Source: Gp6-AA40 sp036742665
GTDB lineage: Bacteria; Acidobacteriota; Vicinamibacteria; Vicinamibacterales; UBA2999
Direction: 5' to 3'
Length of the DNA stretch: 18,675 bases
Assembly: GCA_036742665.1 (NCBI GenBank)
Contig: DAINQP010000116.1
Span: 1-18,675, forward strand
Shown here: positions 14,391-18,675 of the stretch, in pieces
Layout: every line of letters begins with the position of its first letter
Numbering within the stretch: position 1 is the stretch's first letter
Made by a program: the position numbers and the translations under genes
Notes under the pieces: model-generated
Told to the model about the DNA's origin: nothing
Database searches by the model: none
What the model saw: the letters and a program-made list of their open reading frames with translations, nothing else

Positions 14391-15499
14391 ACGCGCTTGG
14401 GATGCTCCCAGGACACCGCCGTCAATCCCGAGACATCGCGCATCAACTGTGCGCTGAGATCGTCGAGCGACGTTTGCGGATCGAGCCACGTGTGATACTT
14501 CACGGTCACCTCGTCAGCCTGCGCGATCTCGCGCGGCTCGAAGACGATCTGGTTGCGGGCAAAGATCTCCTCGACGCGCGTCGACGGGAACGTGCGGCTG
14601 TTGGCAACGATCTCGACCGACATCAATCTCGTCTGCTGCTTGGCCATCACTTCGAGGGCGACGAGCGTCAGACACAGGAACGCGGTGCCGAGACCGGCCA
14701 CCGCAAACGCACCGAGACCGGCCGACATGCCCAGTCCCATCAGCAGGAACAGGATGGTTACGTCCTTGGGATCGTCCACTGGCGTTCTGAACCGGATGAT
14801 GCTCGCCGCCCCAGCGATGCCGAAGGCGCGGGCCAGCGAGTTGCCGATGATGATCATCATCAGCGCGCCAGACACGCAGAGCAGCATCTGCGCCTGCTCC
14901 ATCGATCGGCTGTTGGCACGATCGCGCGAGGACGGCTGGTGCACTGCCGTGACGAGAATGCCGATCAGCGCCGCGGCCACGAGCTTGCTCAACTCGATGA
15001 ATGGCTGACCGATCGTGAAAACTGGCGGGTCCGTCGTCGCGCCGGCGATCGCCGTGGTCACGGCCTGGCCAAATCCTGAGAGCTCAACCTGCCACCGCAG
15101 CCCGGCCCACACCAGAGCCGTACACAACGCGGTGCCACCAGCGGCGGCCCTGATCGCGTCCCACGGCCACGCGGCGATCTTCGCTGCATCGACCGACTCG
15201 TATATCTGGAAAATGCCGCCGAGATGGGAGAGGTCGATGACCTCGGACACCCTGCGCCGCGCCGCGGCGAGCCGCAGTGTGCCGTCCACGCGCCGCGAGC
15301 TGGTGTGAGCTCTGACGAGAGCGCGAATGCCAGCGCTGTCGATCGCCTCCACGGCGGCCAGATCGACCACCAGGTTGCGATAGCCGGCGCGGATCAGCTG
15401 TTGCAGCTGGCGCTCGAAGGCCTCGGCCGCGCCGCCGGCGACGAGCGGCTCACGGGGCGAGAGCAGCATCCTGGCGCCGCCGAGGCGTGAAGCAGGCAT
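14387..15499 (-). CDS. STAS domain fused to a DUF4956 membrane domain
   Basis: This 370-aa protein has an N-terminal STAS domain (about 11-108), as in anti-anti-sigma factors and SulP transporters. RNLVVDLAAVEAIDSAGIRAL (41-61, quoted in part as LVVDLAAVEAIDSAGIRAL) carries the D54-S55-A-G loop whose serine is phosphorylated in partner-switching proteins. The rest is a DUF4956 membrane protein. Hydrophobic segments lie at about 121-135, 172-187, 204-219 and 248-282, with the hallmark ARAFGIAGAASIIRFRTPVDDPKD at 223-246 (in part SIIRFRTP). A soluble tail follows (about 285-370). The ATG at 15499 lies inside an inverted repeat; an ATG at 15469 is possible but would trim the STAS domain. It is the first gene of the operon. 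I do not recall this fusion as standard. It suggests that the membrane part is switched by serine phosphorylation. Confidence 0.83.
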   Translation of the reverse strand: MPASRLGGARMLLSPREPLVAGGAAEAFERQLQQLIRAGYRNLVVDLAAVEAIDSAGIRALVRAHTSSRRVDGTLRLAAARRRVSEVIDLSHLGGIFQIYESVDAAKIAAWPWDAIRAAAGGTALCTALVWAGLRWQVELSGFGQAVTTAIAGATTDPPVFTIGQPFIELSKLVAAALIGILVTAVHQPSSRDRANSRSMEQAQMLLCVSGALMMIIIGNSLARAFGIAGAASIIRFRTPVDDPKDVTILFLLMGLGMSAGLGAFAVAGLGTAFLCLTLVALEVMAKQQTRLMSVEIVANSRTFPSTRVEEIFARNQIVFEPREIAQADEVTVKYHTWLDPQTSLDDLSAQLMRDVSGLTAVSWEHPKRV

Positions 15500-15517
15500 T
15501 GGGTAGGCGGCCCAATG
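15497..15517 (-). promoter_or_regulatory. Inverted repeat covering the start codon of STAS-DUF4956
   Basis: CATTGGG and CCCAATG are perfect 7-nt arms around a 7-nt loop (TAGGCGG on the plus strand). In the mRNA the AUG is the last three bases of the 3' arm. No good ribosome binding site is visible upstream, so the stem could limit initiation of the whole coupled operon. As DNA it could be an operator. Confidence 0.45.
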
Positions 15518-15575
15518 GTAACGCTAGTTGGTGGACCGCTACCTAGTTAACGACGAACCACACTATCGCTAACAT

Positions 15576-15701
15576 GTACGGGCGAGGGTGCCTCGCACGG
15601 AAAGCCGTAGGGGCAAAGGTTGCCTCGCCAAGGAACGCCGGTAGAGGCGAGGCATGCCTCGCCCGGAGGGAGAAGTGTAGGGGCGACGCACGCGTCGCCC
15701 C
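15576..15701. repeat. Cluster of four short palindromic repeat units
   Basis: Four units, each beginning GTA(G/C), lie in tandem in the 210-nt gap between the TonB receptor stop and the STAS-DUF4956 start. Unit A has GCGAGG-GTG-CCTCGC at 15582-15596. Unit B has GGCAA-AGG-TTGCC at 15612-15624. Unit C is a perfect palindrome, GGCGAGGCATGCCTCGCC, at 15646-15663. Unit D has GGGGCGACGC / GCGTCGCCCC arms at 15680-15701. Spacing is about 30 nt between unit starts. The stems differ in sequence but keep their symmetry, as in REP/BIME-type repeats. A further diverged copy lies at 10903-10927. Confidence 0.75.
15680..15701 (-). terminator. Possible terminator of the TonB receptor gene (repeat unit D)
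   Basis: The 10-nt perfect arms of unit D start 8 nt after the receptor's stop codon on the minus strand. This is a strong stem, but no T-run follows, so rho-independent termination is unproven. Confidence 0.4.
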
Positions 15702-15709
15702 CACGACGA

Positions 15710-18675
15710 TTAAAAGTCGATCTGCGCGCTCAACTTCACGAAACGAGGCGTCAGCACCGACTGCGGGGCCAGCCACGCGCCACCCGGCGCAAAGGTCTGG
15801 TTATAGCTGAGGATCGCATCCGAGTTGAGGATATTGAAGATATCGATCCCGACGTGCGTGCGCGTGCCGCCGAAGCGTACGATCTTCGCGAATCGCAGAT
15901 CGATCTCGTTCACACGGTCTCCCCAGACCTGACCGGGCTCGATGAGATCGACGGCAATGGTATTCCCGGCGCCCTGTGCGGTGCGGCCAAGGATCGCCGA
16001 GATGGTGTCCTTGGGAGCGTTCCACGTTGCGCGGAGCGGGGCACCCTGATCGCTGCGGACGGTACCCGCAATGAGTACGTCAACCTTCGGCACCGTGTAG
16101 GAAACCAGCCCGGTCACCTTGGTCACGAAGCCGGGATCCTGATGACAGTAGGGATTGGTCGGCCCCAGAATCGCGCCGAACAGACCCACGGACAGCTCCG
16201 GCAGAGAGGCGCGTAGATCGCAGTAGTCGTTGACCGTCTTGCCGGTGTTCACTCCAGCCGTCATGGTCAGGCCGTTCGCCGCACGCGCCGTCAGGTTCAC
16301 CAGCACGCCGTTGTAGACCTGCGATTGACCACCGAAGTTGTCCGCGAACGTGACGTTGTTGCTCGGGATCCGTGCGAACCCCTCCGGCGTGAGATTCAGC
16401 ATACCGGGAATCGCGTAGCCGCCGCCCCCGGGCAGCCGAGGATCCGACGGCGCCGTCAACGTGAACGATGAGAATTCGGCAGCGCTCAGCGCCGTGTTGT
16501 CGGTCGTGGTGTAGTGCGTCAGCCAGCGATGGAAGTAGCCGGCCTCGACTGACACACGCGGCAGCAGTTGCTGCTGTACCGACGCACCGATCTGCCAGTC
16601 GCCCGGTCGCACGTTCCAGCCGTTGAGGATGGCCGGATCGATCGCTGCGGTCACCAGCTGATTCGTGCCGAACGTCGGCGAGTTCATGCGGCCGCATTCG
16701 CCGTTGGCATCAACCACCAGCAGGTTACATTGCGGGATGAAGTCGCCGGGAATACCGCCAGGCACCGCCGCGACGTCGTTCCATGTCCGGCTCGTCTGCG
16801 TGGCAATGCGCGCGATCGGATTGGAAATCGAGTAGTTGCCGTTCAAGTTGCTGGCCGGCTCCAGGTACTTGCCGAAGTTCACCTTGAGCGACGTCTTCCC
16901 GTTGCCGAACACGTCGTAGGCGACGCCGCCGCGCGGCGAGATGTCCTTGTAGGCGCTGACGCCGGGTGTCTCGGGGAACGACAGCTGCGTGAGCAGGAAG
17001 TTCGTCGGACCAATCGTCTGTTCCGGCGAATAGCTCCACGCGCGATCGAAGCGCAGCGCGCCTTGCAGTGTCATCCGGCCCATCGTCCATTGATCCTGCG
17101 CGTAGAGCGCGGTGTAACGCACACGGTCCATCTGTTTGTACACGCGCAGCGTCTGCGTAAGCTGGCTCGGCAGGCCGCCATTGAACGTGTACGCCAGATT
17201 CAGGTCGTTGCCATGGTTCTCGATGTCCTCGCGCAGGAATCCGCCGATGTAGCCGAACTTGTAGCTGTGCGCGCCGGTAACGTAGGAGGCCGCCGCGCGC
17301 CACGTATTCGGGTTGTCGAAGTCCTCGGCCCAGTTCGCCGATCGGTAGGCCAGGTTCGCCACCGCACCGTTGCGCGCGGTCTGCTCGGTGACACGCACGA
17401 GGCTTCTCGTCAGGTTGCCTGGCGCCTCGTTCGGTCCCCACTTGGCCGTGTACGAACCAAGACCCGCTTCCAGCAGCAGCTTGTTGGTGACGGGAGAGGA
17501 CCATGTGAACTGACGGTTCTGCACGAGCACGTGCAGATACTGCGCCGTTTCCGGCGACGTCGTCGCCGTCAACCCGCCGAGACCGAGCGCGCCCACCACA
17601 GCATCGTCAGGTTGGTTGCGACAGGCGTCGTCGCCCGACACGGACGCGCCGTTGCACGGCACCTGCCAGTCCCAGTGAATATTGAACTTGTTGCGGGGCG
17701 TGGCCTGCACCGTGAAGCGGGCGCTATACAACTGAAAGCTCTCGGCGCCACGCGCTTCTTTCGTGCGATCGGGAATGTAGTCCCACGCGTTGGGATTGTT
17801 GGCGTTCAGGTTCGGGAAGATGCCGGGAATCGTCCGGTGCTGTCCTTCGTCTCTCGCCGTCACGTAATACCAGATTCGATCCCTGACGATAGGGCCGCCG
17901 ACGCCGCCGGTGAAATCCCACTGCTTGATCAACTTGCCCGGCGTCTGCAGGCCTGCCGTGCGCAGCGCGTCAGAGTAGTTGTCGCCAACCATTCCACGCG
18001 ACACGCCGGAGAGATACGCCTGTCCGGACATCGTGTTTCCACCGCTCCTCGGAACGATGCTGAGCGTGGGGCCGCCGACTTCCGCTTCGCCCAACCCGCC
18101 CGATGTTGTCGTCGCGATTTCGGCCGCGTTCGACACATCGGCGACGTAGGTCGAGACGCCGCCGCCGTTCAACGCGGCGCCGGTGTTGAGACCATCGACC
18201 TGCATACGGCCTTCGTTGCCGCGTCCGCCCATGCCGCCGAATACGGTCATCTGCGGCGTGACCTGCACGTCCGCGGCGGCACCCGCCTGCGTGACGATGC
18301 CGGGAATGAGCACTGCTGTCGCCGCCCACGAGCGCGCGGTCGGAGCGGTCGTCAGAATCTCGTGGTCGAGCGTCGTCTGACGACGAATGCTCTGCGTGTC
18401 AACGATCGGTGATTCACCAGTGACGGTAATCGTTTCCTCTAGGCCGCCGACCTTGAGGTCGGCATTAATGGTGGCGTTGAACGAACCCGTCAGCTCGATG
18501 CCTTCGCGCTTGATGACTGAGAAGCCGGGCAGCGTGAACGTGACCGAGTAGGTTCCCGGTCGCAAGTCAACGATTCGATACTGGCCGGAGTCGTCGGTGA
18601 CCACCGACCGGACCTTTTCAATGAGGACGGGGCTTGCGGCTTCCACCGTGACGCCCGGCAGCACGGCGCCGGACG
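15710..18675 (-). CDS. TonB-dependent receptor, Oar-like, N-terminus cut by window edge
   Basis: An outer membrane receptor with about 987 visible residues; the frame is open to the right edge, so the true start, signal peptide and roughly the first 50-120 residues are missing. The visible part begins inside a carboxypeptidase-regulatory-like domain (SGAVLPGVTVEAAS, then DDSGQYRIVDLRPGTYSV and TLPGF). A plug domain follows, starting at GGLEETITVTGESPIVDTQS and running through LTTAPTARSWAATAVLIPGI. The long barrel includes paired aromatic strands such as LQGALRFDRAWSYSPEQ and SPRGGVAYDVFGNGKTSLKV, and ends in KLSAQIDF with the C-terminal Phe typical of outer membrane proteins. Family members in Acidobacteriota and Myxococcota often exceed 1000 aa. 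The ligand is unknown; large glycans or peptides are usual guesses. A hairpin repeat follows its stop. Confidence 0.92.
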   Translation of the reverse strand, partial: SGAVLPGVTVEAASPVLIEKVRSVVTDDSGQYRIVDLRPGTYSVTFTLPGFSVIKREGIELTGSFNATINADLKVGGLEETITVTGESPIVDTQSIRRQTTLDHEILTTAPTARSWAATAVLIPGIVTQAGAAADVQVTPQMTVFGGMGGRGNEGRMQVDGLNTGAALNGGGVSTYVADVSNAAEIATTTSGGLGEAEVGGPTLSIVPRSGGNTMSGQAYLSGVSRGMVGDNYSDALRTAGLQTPGKLIKQWDFTGGVGGPIVRDRIWYYVTARDEGQHRTIPGIFPNLNANNPNAWDYIPDRTKEARGAESFQLYSARFTVQATPRNKFNIHWDWQVPCNGASVSGDDACRNQPDDAVVGALGLGGLTATTSPETAQYLHVLVQNRQFTWSSPVTNKLLLEAGLGSYTAKWGPNEAPGNLTRSLVRVTEQTARNGAVANLAYRSANWAEDFDNPNTWRAAASYVTGAHSYKFGYIGGFLREDIENHGNDLNLAYTFNGGLPSQLTQTLRVYKQMDRVRYTALYAQDQWTMGRMTLQGALRFDRAWSYSPEQTIGPTNFLLTQLSFPETPGVSAYKDISPRGGVAYDVFGNGKTSLKVNFGKYLEPASNLNGNYSISNPIARIATQTSRTWNDVAAVPGGIPGDFIPQCNLLVVDANGECGRMNSPTFGTNQLVTAAIDPAILNGWNVRPGDWQIGASVQQQLLPRVSVEAGYFHRWLTHYTTTDNTALSAAEFSSFTLTAPSDPRLPGGGGYAIPGMLNLTPEGFARIPSNNVTFADNFGGQSQVYNGVLVNLTARAANGLTMTAGVNTGKTVNDYCDLRASLPELSVGLFGAILGPTNPYCHQDPGFVTKVTGLVSYTVPKVDVLIAGTVRSDQGAPLRATWNAPKDTISAILGRTAQGAGNTIAVDLIEPGQVWGDRVNEIDLRFAKIVRFGGTRTHVGIDIFNILNSDAILSYNQTFAPGGAWLAPQSVLTPRFVKLSAQIDF

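Noticed and set aside
13516..14457. 313-aa open frame on the plus strand
   Set aside because: It lies opposite the phospholipase D-like gene, whose two HKD motifs leave no doubt about the coding strand.
15576..15701. CRISPR array
   Set aside because: Units differ in sequence, are palindromic, number only four, and have no uniform spacers or cas genes nearby.
16568..18412. 614-aa open frame on the plus strand
   Set aside because: It is antisense to the TonB-dependent receptor; the composition (Arg/Val/Ala-rich) is that of a mirror frame.

Overview
The window is GC-rich, gene-dense bacterial DNA with no RNA genes, CRISPR array or transposase that I can see. Its content suggests Acidobacteriota, most likely Vicinamibacteria: secreted PQQ-type quinoproteins with Gly/Arg-rich inserts, a secreted family marked by 'DLQGVWS', an Oar-like TonB-dependent receptor with an N-terminal carboxypeptidase-regulatory domain, and short palindromic repeats. 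This placement is an inference from gene content, not a proven taxonomy.

Layout. (1) 1-4136, minus strand: two tandem, coupled quinoprotein genes; the second runs off the left edge a few residues before its end. (2) 4137-5705, plus strand: a divergent promoter region, a broken 5' remnant of a secreted-protein gene, then its intact paralogue of 389 aa. (3) 5805-7813, minus strand: a two-gene operon (SxxK serine hydrolase, then an orphan ModA-like binding protein, ATGA overlap). (4) 8168-8572, plus strand: a small one-domain fibronectin III lipoprotein, converging on (5) a secreted metallophosphoesterase (8576-9475, minus). (6) 9609-10906, plus strand: a thymidylate-kinase-like P-loop kinase with a GTGA overlap into a shortened, P-loop-less relative. 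(7) 10925-15499, minus strand: a tight four-gene operon (STAS-DUF4956 membrane fusion, two-HKD phospholipase D-like protein, OprO/P-type porin, CotH-family secreted kinase). (8) 15576-15701: a cluster of four palindromic units. (9) 15710-18675, minus strand: a TonB-dependent receptor running off the right edge.

How the genes may work together. The left part looks like periplasmic oxidation: quinoproteins divergently arranged with a secreted partner of unknown role, both sides duplicated. The part from about 8.6 to 15.5 kb has a phosphate theme: metallophosphoesterase, P-loop kinase plus pseudokinase, CotH kinase, OprO/P-type porin, an HKD phosphoryl-transfer fold, and DUF4956. In many genomes DUF4956 and CotH sit beside a VTC-type polyphosphate polymerase, which is absent here. 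The most interesting candidate in this window is that four-gene operon, with its STAS-DUF4956 fusion, together with the neighbouring kinase/pseudokinase pair. Its function is unproven.
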